Notes: generated from the sequence alone by a model not told the origin. Positions 17,013 through 26,453 are shown, counted from the stretch's first letter. The stretch: DNA of 64,000 bases from Kribbella jiaozuonensis (GCF_005233875.1 NZ_SZPZ01000007.1:513018-577017), one strand, 5' to 3'. Numbers and translations: made by a program.

Positions 17013-18299
17013 TCAGAAACCGACGGCGTTGTGCGGTGCGCGCTCGGTTCGGAGTACTGCGTCGAGCCGGGACACCGCGCCTGGTGTGTGTTCGTCGATG
17101 CGGCCGGCGTGGGACAGCTCACTCGCGCGGACCCCGCCGAGGTACATCGAACCCAGCTCGGCAATGCCAAGGGACAGGTCTGCACTCTGGTCAGTGGCTG
17201 TGCAGGTGGCTCCATCCGGTGCTGCGTCCAGACGCCAGCGGCCAGAGCCGAACAGGTCGTCCGACACGTCCAGTACGAGCGAATCGGTCGCGGCGTACGT
17301 CCGAGCTTCCAGAGCTCCTTGTACGTCGAGGATGCGCTGCCACAGGTTGTCCCGCGTCCGGGTGAGCTTCAACGCCCGCGGATTGGTCAGCATCCATCGC
17401 AGAGGCTCGTCGACCGGCCGGCGTGCAGCGACCACGCGCTTGGTGAGGTCGAAGTCGAGCAGCAACCCCCACAGCGCCCGGTACGCATCAGACGTCAGCG
17501 CCTCGAACGCTTCCACCTGCAGTACGCCGGCCTGCGCCGGATCCGGCGACCATGGCAACCGGAAGATCGCAGCGCCGTCCACTGCACGCGTAGCATCACG
17601 ATGCACCAGGTGATGCGCCCGCCCCGACCCGTCCGCCGGCAACGCGCCCGACGGGAGCCCGTCCCACTTTCCTGGCAGCGGACTGATCTCCCCCACGCGC
17701 TGCGCCCGCACCTGCTCATGCAGCACCGGCCACACCTCCCCCGCCACCACACCGTCCACCAACTCGAGCTCACCCGAGTCCGTGAACTCGGACCGGAAAG
17801 CGACGTCGGTACGCCGTACCTCCCAGCGGTGCTGGAACGTCGCCGGCGAGAACCCGTACCGCCCGTAGATCGTCCCCTCGCTCGCACTGAGCCCGGCCAG
17901 GAACTCACCACGCTCCCGGCAGTCCGCCAGCATCGCGGACATGATCTTCCGCAGCAGCCCGCGCCTCCGGTACGTCGGAAGCACCGCCGTCGAGGTCACT
18001 CCGCCGAGGTCCAACTGTCGCCCACCCGGGACGGTGACCTGCACCGACACGATCGCTGATCCACCTGCGATCTTGCCGTCGACGAACGCTGCCTGCGGAC
18101 GGATCCAGTCCGCCTGGAGCTCCTCGGCGTACCGCTCGAGGTCGGCCGGGCTCGGCGGGACCTGCGGTGGCCAGGCGGCCGTTCCGGCGTACCAGGCCGA
18201 GGGCTCGGGCTCCTCCTGCGGGAAGCCGTTCACGTACGGCAGGACGCGCAAGTACTCCAGGGACTCGGCCGCGGTGATCGGCCGGATATCAATCGCCAT
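17013..18299 (-). CDS. Eis-like GNAT N-acetyltransferase
   Basis: 428 residues. An N-terminal GNAT domain has the acetyl-CoA motif TYRRRGLLRKIM near residue 110 and LSASEGTIYGRYGFSPA; a second GNAT-like domain and a C-terminal SCP2-like domain follow. The protein ends in a free carboxylate Phe as in Eis enzymes, where it serves in catalysis. Eis enzymes acetylate amines of aminoglycosides and other substrates; the natural substrate here is unknown. ATG 18299 follows AAAGGG. It lies 52 bp downstream of pafA. Confidence 0.88.
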   Translation of the reverse strand: MAIDIRPITAAESLEYLRVLPYVNGFPQEEPEPSAWYAGTAAWPPQVPPSPADLERYAEELQADWIRPQAAFVDGKIAGGSAIVSVQVTVPGGRQLDLGGVTSTAVLPTYRRRGLLRKIMSAMLADCRERGEFLAGLSASEGTIYGRYGFSPATFQHRWEVRRTDVAFRSEFTDSGELELVDGVVAGEVWPVLHEQVRAQRVGEISPLPGKWDGLPSGALPADGSGRAHHLVHRDATRAVDGAAIFRLPWSPDPAQAGVLQVEAFEALTSDAYRALWGLLLDFDLTKRVVAARRPVDEPLRWMLTNPRALKLTRTRDNLWQRILDVQGALEARTYAATDSLVLDVSDDLFGSGRWRLDAAPDGATCTATDQSADLSLGIAELGSMYLGGVRASELSHAGRIDEHTPGAVSRLDAVLRTERAPHNAVGF

Positions 18300-18350
18300 G
18301 CGCCCTTTCTAAGCAGCGCATGGCGACGAGGCACTCTATTTAGTGATCAC

Positions 18351-19712
18351 CTACATGCTGGCGATCAGCTTCTCCACCCGCTCGTCGTGGGACTTGAACG
18401 GGTCCTTGCACAGCACGGTGCGCTGGGCCTGGTCGTTGAGCTTCAGGTGCACCCAGTCGACGGTGAAGTCGCGGCGGCGCTCCTGCGCGCGCTTGATGAA
18501 CTCGCCGCGCAGCCGGGCCCGCGTGGTCTGCGGCGGCACCGACTTGGCCTCGAACACCCGCAGGTCGTCGACGACCCGGGTGACGGCGCCCTTGCGCTCG
18601 AGCAGGTAGTACAGCCCGCGCGGCCGGTGGATGTCGTGGTACGCCAGGTCGAGCTGCGCCACCCGCGGGCTGGCCAGACCGAGGTTGTTCTGCGCGCGGT
18701 ACCGCTCGATCAGCCGGTACTTGATCACCCAGTCGATCTCGCGCTCGATCCCGGACATATCGCCGGACTCGATCGCCTTCAGCGTCCGCTCCCACAGCGA
18801 CAGCGCCCGCTCGACGGCCGGCGTCCCGAGCTCGCGGCGGTCGACGAAGTCGCGCGCCTTGGTCAGGTACTCCGTCTGGATGTCCAGCGCCGACGCCTCG
18901 CGGCCGTTCGCCAGCCGGACCTCGCGGCGGCCGGTCATGTCGTGGCTGATCTCGCGGATCGCCCGGATCGGGTTGTCCAGGGTCAGGTCGCGCATCACGA
19001 TGCCGGCCTCGATCATCCGCAGCACCAGGTCGGTGCTGGCCACCTTCAGCAGCATGGTGGTCTCGGACATGTTCGAGTCGCCGACGATCACGTGCAGCCG
19101 GCGGAACCGCTCGGCGTCCGCGTGCGGCTCGTCGCGAGTGTTGATGATCGGCCGGGACCGGGTGGTCGCGCTGGAGACCCCTTCCCAGATGTGCTCGGCC
19201 CGCTGCGACACGGAGTACACCGCGCCGCGCGGCGTCTGCAGCACCTTGCCGGCGCCGCAGATCAGCTGCCGGGTGACCAGGAACGGGATCAGCACGTCGG
19301 CCAGCTTGGCGAAGTCGCCGTGCCGGGAGACCAGGTAGTTCTCGTGGCAGCCGTAGCTGTTACCGGCCGAGTCGGTGTTGTTCTTGAACAGGTAGACGTC
19401 GCCGAAGATGCCTTCGTCGTGCAGCCGCTTCTGCGCGTCGACCAGCAGTCCCTCCAGGATCCGCTCACCGGCCTTGTCGTGCGCGATCAGGTCGGTGACC
19501 GAGTCGCACTCACCGGTCGCGTACTCCGGGTGGGAGCCCACGTCGAGGTAGAGCCGGGCCCCGTTGCGGAGGAAGACGTTGCTGCTCCGCCCCCAGGACA
19601 CGACCCGCCGAAAGAGGTACCGCGCGACCTCGTCCGGGGTCAGTCGTCGCTGCCCGCGGAACGTACAGGTCACGCCGTACTCGTTCTCCAGACCGAAGAT
19701 TCGCCGGTTCAC
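18351..19712 (-). CDS. pafA: Pup-protein ligase PafA
   Basis: 453 residues, close to the mycobacterial length. The start is GTG 19712, giving MNRRIFGLENEYGVTCTF, which matches known PafA N-termini; ATG 19742 would add ten residues. The glutamates of GLENEYG (Glu9, Glu11) and the Asp of LYLDVGSH (Asp57) correspond to the metal-binding and catalytic-base residues. PafA uses ATP to attach deamidated Pup to lysines, marking proteins for the actinobacterial proteasome. No pup, dop or proteasome subunit gene lies in this window, so the rest of the pathway must be elsewhere. Confidence 0.95.
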   Translation of the reverse strand: MNRRIFGLENEYGVTCTFRGQRRLTPDEVARYLFRRVVSWGRSSNVFLRNGARLYLDVGSHPEYATGECDSVTDLIAHDKAGERILEGLLVDAQKRLHDEGIFGDVYLFKNNTDSAGNSYGCHENYLVSRHGDFAKLADVLIPFLVTRQLICGAGKVLQTPRGAVYSVSQRAEHIWEGVSSATTRSRPIINTRDEPHADAERFRRLHVIVGDSNMSETTMLLKVASTDLVLRMIEAGIVMRDLTLDNPIRAIREISHDMTGRREVRLANGREASALDIQTEYLTKARDFVDRRELGTPAVERALSLWERTLKAIESGDMSGIEREIDWVIKYRLIERYRAQNNLGLASPRVAQLDLAYHDIHRPRGLYYLLERKGAVTRVVDDLRVFEAKSVPPQTTRARLRGEFIKRAQERRRDFTVDWVHLKLNDQAQRTVLCKDPFKSHDERVEKLIASM

Positions 19713-19855
19713 ATCACCCACACTACGGCGCGGTTCCGACAAGCGGGCCAGATCTCAGGCGCGCCGTCGTCCGGCGTTACCCCTTTGATGCACCTTCGCG
19801 ACGCAACAATCAGCTGTCCGCCCGCATCGAGTTGGTTGCGAGGAAGGACTTCTAC

Positions 19856-20755
19856 ATGACCAAGAACAGGCGGGCGCTCGGCGCGATCGCCACCGGAGTG
19901 CTGGCCGCCGGCACCCTGGTATCCACACCGGCCACAGCCAGTACGACGAGCCAATCGGCAGTCTGCTCGATGCGACTGGGCTCGATCACCCCGAGTGGCG
20001 ACCACACCCAGCAGACCATCACCGCGACCCCGTCGGCCGGCGCCCGCCAGGTCGGCCCGAAAGACCTCTATCCGGACGGCAAGGCACACCTGCCCACCGC
20101 AGTCCGCACCGAACTCGTCGTACCGGCCGGCGAAGAGCGCACCGGTCTGGCCGTCGTCGGCGTGCAGCTGTACGGCACCAGCTACATCACCGACGGCACC
20201 GGTACGGCGATCGTGCCGGGGACTCTGAAGCAGACGCTGGTCGGTGGCGGCTGGGACGACCTGCACAAGTATGTCGAGCTCAGCCGGTCCAATGCCTACT
20301 CGTTGATCAACCAGTTCACCGACGGGCTGATCGCCCGGTGGACGGTGACCTCGAGCGGCTGGAGGTACTACACGACGTTCGGTGGCTTCAAGGCGGTCAA
20401 GACGATGACGCTGATCGGTCAGGGCAGCACCTACGACACCTTCCTGGCCACCACTAACGGCGGCGCGCTCTACACCGTCAAGGTGCAGACCGGCTCCGGT
20501 AAGCCCGTGGTCACGAAGGTGCGCACCTCGACGTGGCAGAGCTTCGAGACGCTGATCGCGGAGAAGTGTGGCAACTACGGCACCCTGCTGCTCGGTATCG
20601 ACAAGGACACCGGCTCCGGCTACCTGTACGCCGTCGGCCACGCCAACGGCGCAGCAACCGTCATCAAGGGCCTCGGCAAGGTCCCGACGACCTTCCCGGC
20701 CACGGACTCGTACTTCCGCTACTACACCGCCGGCACCAACCTGACGGGCGCCTGA
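19856..20755 (+). CDS. Secreted protein, copy 1 of a tandem paralogous family (possible beta-propeller)
   Basis: 299 residues. MTKNRRALGAIATGVLAAG... is a Sec signal peptide cleaved near ATAS. ATG 19856 follows GAGGAAGGA at long spacing. Mature features shared with the next two genes: a Cys soon after cleavage followed by LG, a VGGGW motif, RWTV..S.W, GFKAVKTMTLI, TYDTFLA, GALYT, a second Cys in EKCG, LLLGIDKDTG, HANG-ATVIKGLGKV. The two Cys probably form a disulfide. Short blade-like repeats with GGGW and LY.. resemble tachylectin-type beta-propellers, but that is inference. I do not recognise the family. Confidence 0.75.
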   Translation: MTKNRRALGAIATGVLAAGTLVSTPATASTTSQSAVCSMRLGSITPSGDHTQQTITATPSAGARQVGPKDLYPDGKAHLPTAVRTELVVPAGEERTGLAVVGVQLYGTSYITDGTGTAIVPGTLKQTLVGGGWDDLHKYVELSRSNAYSLINQFTDGLIARWTVTSSGWRYYTTFGGFKAVKTMTLIGQGSTYDTFLATTNGGALYTVKVQTGSGKPVVTKVRTSTWQSFETLIAEKCGNYGTLLLGIDKDTGSGYLYAVGHANGAATVIKGLGKVPTTFPATDSYFRYYTAGTNLTGA

Positions 20756-20806
20756 CGGATGCAAACCGGTCTACCGGGTCGTCCAGCGAGCCCTAGCCTT
20801 TCGGCC

Positions 20807-21730
20807 ATGACGAGACTTCGGATCGCGGCGGGGATGCTCGGCGCGACGATGGTGGCGGCCGCCCTGGTGCCCGGGTCGGCTCAGGCCGCGAGTGCACAGG
20901 CAAGCGCGGCCTGCAGCCTCACCCTGGGCACGGTGACGGTGCAGGGCGATCACAAGTTCCAGACGATCACGGCGACGTCACCGGTGACCGCCGGCACACC
21001 TGTCGTCCGCCCGAAGGGGCTGTTCCCGGTGGACCAGGTGCGGCTCGCGTCGTCGCTCGGCTGGGAGCCGGATCCGCCGTCGGCCATGCTCAGCCGCGGC
21101 TACGTGACGATCGGGACCGACCTGTACCGGTTCAGCTACGCCATCGACAACAGCACCGGTCAGCTCGACCCCACGTCGTACGTGAAGTCGAGGGTGGGTG
21201 GCGGCTGGATCCATCAGACGTACCTGGATCAGTCGACGTTCTACGGAACCCGCACCCGCACGAACACCTATGCCCTGCAGGACGACGTGATCACGCGCTG
21301 GACCGTGGAGGGATCGGCCTGGCGCAACAAAGCGGCGTACAGCGGGTTCTCGGCGGTGAAGACGATGGCGCTGATCAGCCAGACCGCCACGTACGACTCC
21401 TTCCTGGCCAACACCAGGGGTGGGGCGCTCTACACGATCAGGATCCCGGTGAGCGGCGCCCCGGTGGTCAAGAAGGTGCGTACGTCGACCTGGCAGGCCT
21501 TCGACACGCTGATCGCCGAGAGGTGTGGCAAGCAGAGCACTCTGCTGCTGGGCATCGACAAGGACACCCGCACCGGCTACTTGTACGCCGTCAGCCACGC
21601 AAACGGCACCGCTACGGTCATCAAGGGTCTGGGCAAGGTGGGCGACCAGCTCGTCGGGCCCGAGGACAAGACGTACTTCCGATACTTCGCCGGCAGCTCT
21701 GAGGCCGACGACCTTCTCTACGGGGAGTGA
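20807..21730 (+). CDS. Secreted protein, copy 2 of the tandem family
   Basis: 307 residues, 51 bp after copy 1. The signal peptide MTRLRIAAGMLGATMVAAAL... ends near AQAA. ATG 20807 is chosen because it begins the signal peptide; no good ribosome-binding site is visible. The C-terminal half is very similar to copy 1 (GFSAVKTMALISQTATYD, GALYTIRIPVSG, VRTSTWQAFDTLIAERCG, LLLGIDKDTRTGYLYAV), while the N-terminal 120 residues have diverged. The conserved Cys pair is kept. Function unknown. Confidence 0.75.
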   Translation: MTRLRIAAGMLGATMVAAALVPGSAQAASAQASAACSLTLGTVTVQGDHKFQTITATSPVTAGTPVVRPKGLFPVDQVRLASSLGWEPDPPSAMLSRGYVTIGTDLYRFSYAIDNSTGQLDPTSYVKSRVGGGWIHQTYLDQSTFYGTRTRTNTYALQDDVITRWTVEGSAWRNKAAYSGFSAVKTMALISQTATYDSFLANTRGGALYTIRIPVSGAPVVKKVRTSTWQAFDTLIAERCGKQSTLLLGIDKDTRTGYLYAVSHANGTATVIKGLGKVGDQLVGPEDKTYFRYFAGSSEADDLLYGE

Positions 21731-21735
21731 GCAGG

Positions 21736-22650
21736 ATGAAGAAACGTGCAGCTGGGCTGCTGGGGGTAGTGATGGCTGCCGGGGCGCTGGTCCAGGCCGC
21801 ACCGGCGAGTGCTGGTACGACGGCGCCACCGCCGTTCTGCCAGTTGGCGCTGGGCTCGACGACGAGCGGTGGGGACCTCATCCTCCGGGTGCTGTCGGGG
21901 ACCGTCCCGCCCAGCGCCGGCGCGAGCACCTGGGGCGGCAAGGACCTGATGCCGGACAACCAGATCAAGGTGGCCGGTGGGCTCGGTCTCCAGGTCAACG
22001 CCGACCAGTCCGGAGTCAGCCGGCGTCAGTACGTCGTACTGGGCTCCACACTCAACCTGCTCACGTACGACGTGAAGGGCTTCAGCGGCGAGGTCGATCC
22101 GGCGTCGGTGAAGCGGACGCCGGTGGGCGGCGGCTGGGGCGACGCGCGGTACATCGAGAACTCCCGCTACAACATCGGCAACAAACTGGCCCGCAACAGC
22201 GCGTACGCCGTCATCGGTGACAACATCCTGCGCTGGACCGTCGACGGCACGTCGTTCACCCGCAAGGCGACGTACGCCGGGTTCAGTGCGGTCAAGACGA
22301 TGACGCTGATCAGCCAGACCGCCACGTACGACACCTTCCTCGCCAACACCCGCGCCGGTGCGCTCTACACGATCCGGATCCCGGTGACGGGCAAGCCGGT
22401 GGTGAAGGTCGTACGGCGGACCACCTGGCAGGGGTTCGACGCGCTGGTGGCCTCCAAGTGCGGGACCGGGACGATGCTGCTGGGCGTCGACAAGGAGACC
22501 GGAGCGCCGTACCTCTACACGATCGGGCACGCCAACGGGACGGCGACCGTGATCAAGGGTCTCGGCAAGGTGCCGCGCACGTTCGGTGAGGTCGCCTACT
22601 CGCGGTACTACGACGACACCCAGGACTACGACCAGCTGTCCGGCGAGTGA
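21736..22650 (+). CDS. Secreted protein, copy 3 of the tandem family
   Basis: 304 residues. ATG 21736 lies 5 bp after the stop of copy 2, with GGGGAG inside the end of copy 2; GTG 21727 would overlap that stop. Signal peptide MKKRAAGLLGVVMAAGALVQ... with cleavage near ASA. It keeps VGGGW, GFSAVKTMTLISQTATYDTF, GALYTIRIP, a Cys in SKCG and HANGTATVIKGLGKV. Tight spacing means copies 2 and 3 share one mRNA. It is followed 73 bp later by a response-regulator gene on the same strand. Confidence 0.75.
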   Translation: MKKRAAGLLGVVMAAGALVQAAPASAGTTAPPPFCQLALGSTTSGGDLILRVLSGTVPPSAGASTWGGKDLMPDNQIKVAGGLGLQVNADQSGVSRRQYVVLGSTLNLLTYDVKGFSGEVDPASVKRTPVGGGWGDARYIENSRYNIGNKLARNSAYAVIGDNILRWTVDGTSFTRKATYAGFSAVKTMTLISQTATYDTFLANTRAGALYTIRIPVTGKPVVKVVRRTTWQGFDALVASKCGTGTMLLGVDKETGAPYLYTIGHANGTATVIKGLGKVPRTFGEVAYSRYYDDTQDYDQLSGE

Positions 22651-22723
22651 GGCCGATTGTCTGGTGAGTTTCCGGTGCCACACTGGAACTCACCAGACTC
22701 AGCTGGGCGATCGAGGGGCAGAC

Positions 22724-23392
22724 GTGGGCCGGACCCGAGTGGCTATCGCAGACGACGACGTGCTGTTGCGCGAAGGTCTGGCCAGTCTGCTCGAGCGGTC
22801 CGGCTTCGCCGTGCTCGGTACCGCGGGCAACGCCGAGGACCTGCTGGAGCTGGTACGACGCGAGGGGCCGGAGCTCGTCATCGTCGACATCCGGATGCCA
22901 CCCGGTCTCTCGACGGAGGGGCTCGACGCGGCCGACGTCATCCGCCGGGAGCACCCGGAGACCGCCGTACTGCTGCTGTCGGCGCATGTGGAGGTCGAGC
23001 ACGCGCTCCAGCTGATGGCTGCCGGGCAGGGGGTCGGCTACCTGCTCAAGAGCCGGGTGACGGACGTCGACGAGTTCCTCGAGAGTCTGCGCCGGGTCGC
23101 GCGCGGCGGGTCGGTGGTGGATCCGGCGCTGGTCCGGGAGCTGGTCGACGCCCGGCGCCGGCATGACCCGCTGGCCGCTCTCAGCGAGCGCGAGCGGGAG
23201 GTCCTCTCGCTGGTCGCCGAGGGCCGCTCGAACGCCGGTGTCGCGCGGCGGCTGTGGGTTGCCGAGGGCACCGTCGAGAAGCACGTCCGCAGCATCCTCA
23301 CCAAGCTCGACCTGCCCGAGACCGACGACGACCACCGCCGTGTGCTGGCCGTACTCACCTACTTGGACGGCGTGCACCGCCCGGCGACATGA
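22724..23392 (+). CDS. NarL/LuxR-type response regulator
   Basis: 222 residues. The receiver domain has the acidic pocket DDD (10-12), phospho-acceptor Asp55 in IVDIRMPP and Lys109 in YLLKS. The C-terminal LuxR helix-turn-helix reads LSEREREVLSLVAEG and VAEGTVEKHVRSILTKL. GTG 22724 is chosen because GAGGGG precedes it and the receiver begins there. The gene ends 7 bp before the histidine kinase start, so the two form a pair. Confidence 0.92.
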   Translation: MGRTRVAIADDDVLLREGLASLLERSGFAVLGTAGNAEDLLELVRREGPELVIVDIRMPPGLSTEGLDAADVIRREHPETAVLLLSAHVEVEHALQLMAAGQGVGYLLKSRVTDVDEFLESLRRVARGGSVVDPALVRELVDARRRHDPLAALSEREREVLSLVAEGRSNAGVARRLWVAEGTVEKHVRSILTKLDLPETDDDHRRVLAVLTYLDGVHRPAT

Positions 23393-23399
23393 GGGCGAC

Positions 23400-24776
23400 G
23401 TGATCGGCGGAGTCGCCCGGCGGGTGCTGGTCGCGAGCGGGCTGTTGATGGTGCTGGTCGGCTCCGGGTTCGTGGTGCTGCTCATCTCGGTGCAGGGACT
23501 GCGCACGTCGGAGCACCAGGCCCGGCACACCGCGACTGTGCTCACCAGTGCGCATCAGGTGGAGCGGCTGGTCAGCGACCTGGCAACCGGCCAGCGCGAC
23601 TTCGTGATCACCGGTCAGGAGAAGTTCCTGCAGCCGTGGCAGTCGGCGCAGGCACAGCTGCCGGCGCAGACCGCGGCGTTGCAGCAGTTGGTTGCCGGCA
23701 GCCCGGATGAGCTCACGCGGGCGGAACAGGTGAGCCAGAGCGTCACGTCGTACCTGCATGACTACTCGATGCCGGAGATCGAGGCTGCGCGTCTCGACCC
23801 GGATGCTGCTCGGACCGAGGCTGCTACTGCCGAGGGCGCGCAGCGGGTGGCTCAGATCCGCTCGGTGCTCGACCAGCTGATCGGCTCCGAGCAGCAGTTG
23901 TCGGTGACCGAGCAACAGCACTCGGACTCGGTCGCCAATCAGGCAGTTCTTGCCGCGGTCGTCGGGCTGGCCGGTTCCGTTGTACTCATCCTGGGCTTCA
24001 CGATCTACCTGACCCGCGCGATCGTGCGGCCAGTGCGTGTCACGGCGGCGATGGCGAAGCAGCTCGCAGCGGGCGACCTCGGCGTACGCGTGCCGGAAAC
24101 GGGCGTCGGTGAGATCCGCACGCTCGAGCGTACGTTCAACACGATGGCGACCTCGCTCGGCGCGGCGAGTGCCGACGTGGCCGCGTCGCGAGCGCGCATC
24201 GTGCGGTCGGCGGACGAGACCCGGCGCCGGATCGAACGCGATCTGCACGACGGGATCCAGCAGCGGCTCGTCTCGCTGACCCTCGACGTACGGGCGATCC
24301 AGGCGGACACCCCGGTCGTGGAGCTGGACAAGGTGGCCGACGGGTTGGCGTCGACCCTGGACGAATTGCGAGAGATTGCCCGAGGCATCCATCCCGCGAT
24401 CCTGTCCGAGGGCGGCATCGGCCCGGCGCTGCGGATGCTCGCGCGCCGGTCGAAGGTCCCGGCGGAAGTCACGGTCGGCTTCACGACCCGCCTCCCGGCG
24501 CCGATCGAAGCAGCCACGTACTACGTCGTATCCGAAGCACTCACCAACGCGGCGAAGCATGCCGACGCGTCCGTCGTACTCATCGAAGCCGACGTTGCGG
24601 ACGGCAAGCTGCTACTGCGAGTCCGCGATGACGGACGTGGCGGCGCGGACCCGACAAGGGGCTCCGGGCTGATCGGGCTCGACGACCGGGTGCAGGCTCT
24701 CGGTGGCACGTTGCTGGTCGACAGCCCAACAGGAGCAGGTACTACGCTCTCGGTCGCGCTGCCTATCACCGTGTAG
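23400..24776 (+). CDS. Membrane histidine kinase with CHASE3-like sensor, HAMP, HisKA_3 and HATPase domains
   Basis: 458 residues. TM1 at about 7-27 and TM2 at about 180-202 enclose a helical extracellular domain of about 150 residues resembling CHASE3 (LATGQRDFVITGQEKFL). HAMP follows, then the phospho-His motif RIERDLHDGIQQRL of the NarX/DesK group, then the ATPase N and G boxes (EALTNAAKHA, RDDGRGGADP, GLIGLDDRVQALGG). GTG 23400 has GAGGG upstream. It should phosphorylate the neighbouring NarL-type regulator. The signal is unknown. Confidence 0.92.
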   Translation: MIGGVARRVLVASGLLMVLVGSGFVVLLISVQGLRTSEHQARHTATVLTSAHQVERLVSDLATGQRDFVITGQEKFLQPWQSAQAQLPAQTAALQQLVAGSPDELTRAEQVSQSVTSYLHDYSMPEIEAARLDPDAARTEAATAEGAQRVAQIRSVLDQLIGSEQQLSVTEQQHSDSVANQAVLAAVVGLAGSVVLILGFTIYLTRAIVRPVRVTAAMAKQLAAGDLGVRVPETGVGEIRTLERTFNTMATSLGAASADVAASRARIVRSADETRRRIERDLHDGIQQRLVSLTLDVRAIQADTPVVELDKVADGLASTLDELREIARGIHPAILSEGGIGPALRMLARRSKVPAEVTVGFTTRLPAPIEAATYYVVSEALTNAAKHADASVVLIEADVADGKLLLRVRDDGRGGADPTRGSGLIGLDDRVQALGGTLLVDSPTGAGTTLSVALPITV

Positions 24777-24825
24777 TACAGGCAGCAGGAATGCCACCGC
24801 GTTGTGTGCCTGCAATGCTTGGTCC

Positions 24826-25179
24826 ATGCGGTGCCTGATCGTCGACGACAGCCGGCACTTCCTCGATGCGGCGCGCGGTCTGCTCGTGCGCGAAGGCGTC
24901 ACAGTCGTCGGTACGGCGACGTCGGCCGCCGAGGCCGGTGAGCTGGTCGAGGACCTGCGGCCGGACGTCGTACTCGTTGACATCGACCTCGGCGAAGAGA
25001 GCGGCTTCGACCTGATCGCACACCTGCGGTCGGCCAGCTCACCGCCGCCGATGATCCTGATCTCCACGCACGCCGAGCAGGACTACGCGGACTTGATTGC
25101 CGCGAGCCCTGCGATCGGCTTCGTGCCGAAGACGAACCTGTCCGCCGCCGCGATCCAGCGGCTGCTGGACCGGGTCTAG
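24826..25179 (+). CDS. Receiver-domain-only response regulator
   Basis: 117 residues, a lone receiver domain: LIVDDSRHF with the acidic pair, phospho-acceptor Asp in VLVDIDLGEESG (about residue 45), Thr in ISTHAEQ and Lys in FVPKTNL. No output domain follows before the stop at 25179. It lies 49 bp downstream of the histidine kinase. It may act as a phosphate sink or protein-protein switch for that kinase. The stop overlaps the convergent permease stop. Confidence 0.85.
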   Translation: MRCLIVDDSRHFLDAARGLLVREGVTVVGTATSAAEAGELVEDLRPDVVLVDIDLGEESGFDLIAHLRSASSPPPMILISTHAEQDYADLIAASPAIGFVPKTNLSAAAIQRLLDRV

Positions 25180-26453
25180 GTCGAGCGGCCGCGGCGTACC
25201 ACGGCGTCGAATCCAGCAGCCAGCAAGAGGACTGCGCCGGTGACGACCCACTCGTAGCCCGACGAGTTCGAGCCCTGGATCAGGTCGCTCATGCCATTGA
25301 TGATCACGGCAACCACCAGGCCGCCGAGTACGGCGTCGATCATCCGCCCGCGGCCGCCGAACAATGACGTACCGCCGATGACTGCTGCGCCGACTGCCAG
25401 CAGCAGGGTGTTCCCGGCGCCTGCGTTCGACTGCACCGACTGCAGGAGCGACGCCGCAACCACGCCCGAGATGGCCGCCATACCGGAGCAGATCACGAAG
25501 ACCGAGATCCGGATCCGCGACACCACGACGCCGGCGCGACGAGCAGCCTCCTCGTTGCCGCCGACGGCGTACACGTGCCTGCCGTAGCGGGTGCGGCTGA
25601 GGGTGAAATGCCAGATCACGAACAACAGCACCAGCAGTACGACGGCCCACGGCTCGCCCTGGGCCTTGTTGCTGAAGAACGCGTTGGTGATGAGGTTGCG
25701 GTTGATCCCCATCTCGTACGTGAACGCGCTGCCGAGCAAGGCGACCGCAATCACCTTCGCCACGATCACGACGACCGGCGTCGCAGGCAGTCCACTCTCG
25801 CGTCGTCCGCGCGCATCGATCAGCTTGACGGCGGCGTACCCGAGAACGAAGATCCCCAGCAGCGTCCAGCCCAGCCAGATCGGCACGAAGCTGTTCTCCA
25901 ACGAGATCAACGGTGAACCGGTCGGCAGGATCACCGAGCCCTGGCCGCCGATCAGGATCAGCGTCAGCCCCTGGAACGCCAGGAACGTCGCGAGCGTGAT
26001 CACGAACGACGGAATGCCGGCCCGCGCCCGCAACCACCCCATCACGAACCCGATCACCAGCCCGGTCGCAAGACCTGCGAGTACGCCGATCCACCACGGC
26101 TGCCCGTGCCGCAACAACAGCACGGCCATGATCGCCGAGCACAGTCCACCGGTCGTGCCGGCGGACAGATCGATTTCGCCGAGCAGCAGGACGAAGACCA
26201 GCCCCATCGCCATCACGATGATCGGGGCGGCCTGGATCACCAGCGCCTCGAGGTTGTACGCGCTCAGGAATCCTTGGTGCACGATGGCGAAGAAGGCGGT
26301 GATCACGACCAGTCCGACGATCGCCGGAGCCGATCCGAGCTCGCCGCCCCGCAACCTCGCCAGGTAGTCGCGGATATAGGCGCTGAGCGGACCCTGGACG
26401 GGCTTGCGGTGAGATGTCTCGTCGGCGACCGCCGGTCCGGCCTGGGCGTTCAC
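25176..26453 (-). CDS. CUT2-type sugar ABC transporter permease
   Basis: 425 residues with about ten predicted membrane helices; LLLGEIDLSAG near residue 105 and LLAVGAAVIGGTSLFGGRGR near residue 350 are the signature segments of RbsC/XylH-type permeases. The start is GTG 26453, overlapping the ATPase stop (GTGA). It forms the channel of the importer with the next two genes. Family resemblance points to a monosaccharide; the exact sugar is unknown. Confidence 0.9.
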   Translation of the reverse strand: MNAQAGPAVADETSHRKPVQGPLSAYIRDYLARLRGGELGSAPAIVGLVVITAFFAIVHQGFLSAYNLEALVIQAAPIIVMAMGLVFVLLLGEIDLSAGTTGGLCSAIMAVLLLRHGQPWWIGVLAGLATGLVIGFVMGWLRARAGIPSFVITLATFLAFQGLTLILIGGQGSVILPTGSPLISLENSFVPIWLGWTLLGIFVLGYAAVKLIDARGRRESGLPATPVVVIVAKVIAVALLGSAFTYEMGINRNLITNAFFSNKAQGEPWAVVLLVLLFVIWHFTLSRTRYGRHVYAVGGNEEAARRAGVVVSRIRISVFVICSGMAAISGVVAASLLQSVQSNAGAGNTLLLAVGAAVIGGTSLFGGRGRMIDAVLGGLVVAVIINGMSDLIQGSNSSGYEWVVTGAVLLLAAGFDAVVRRGRST

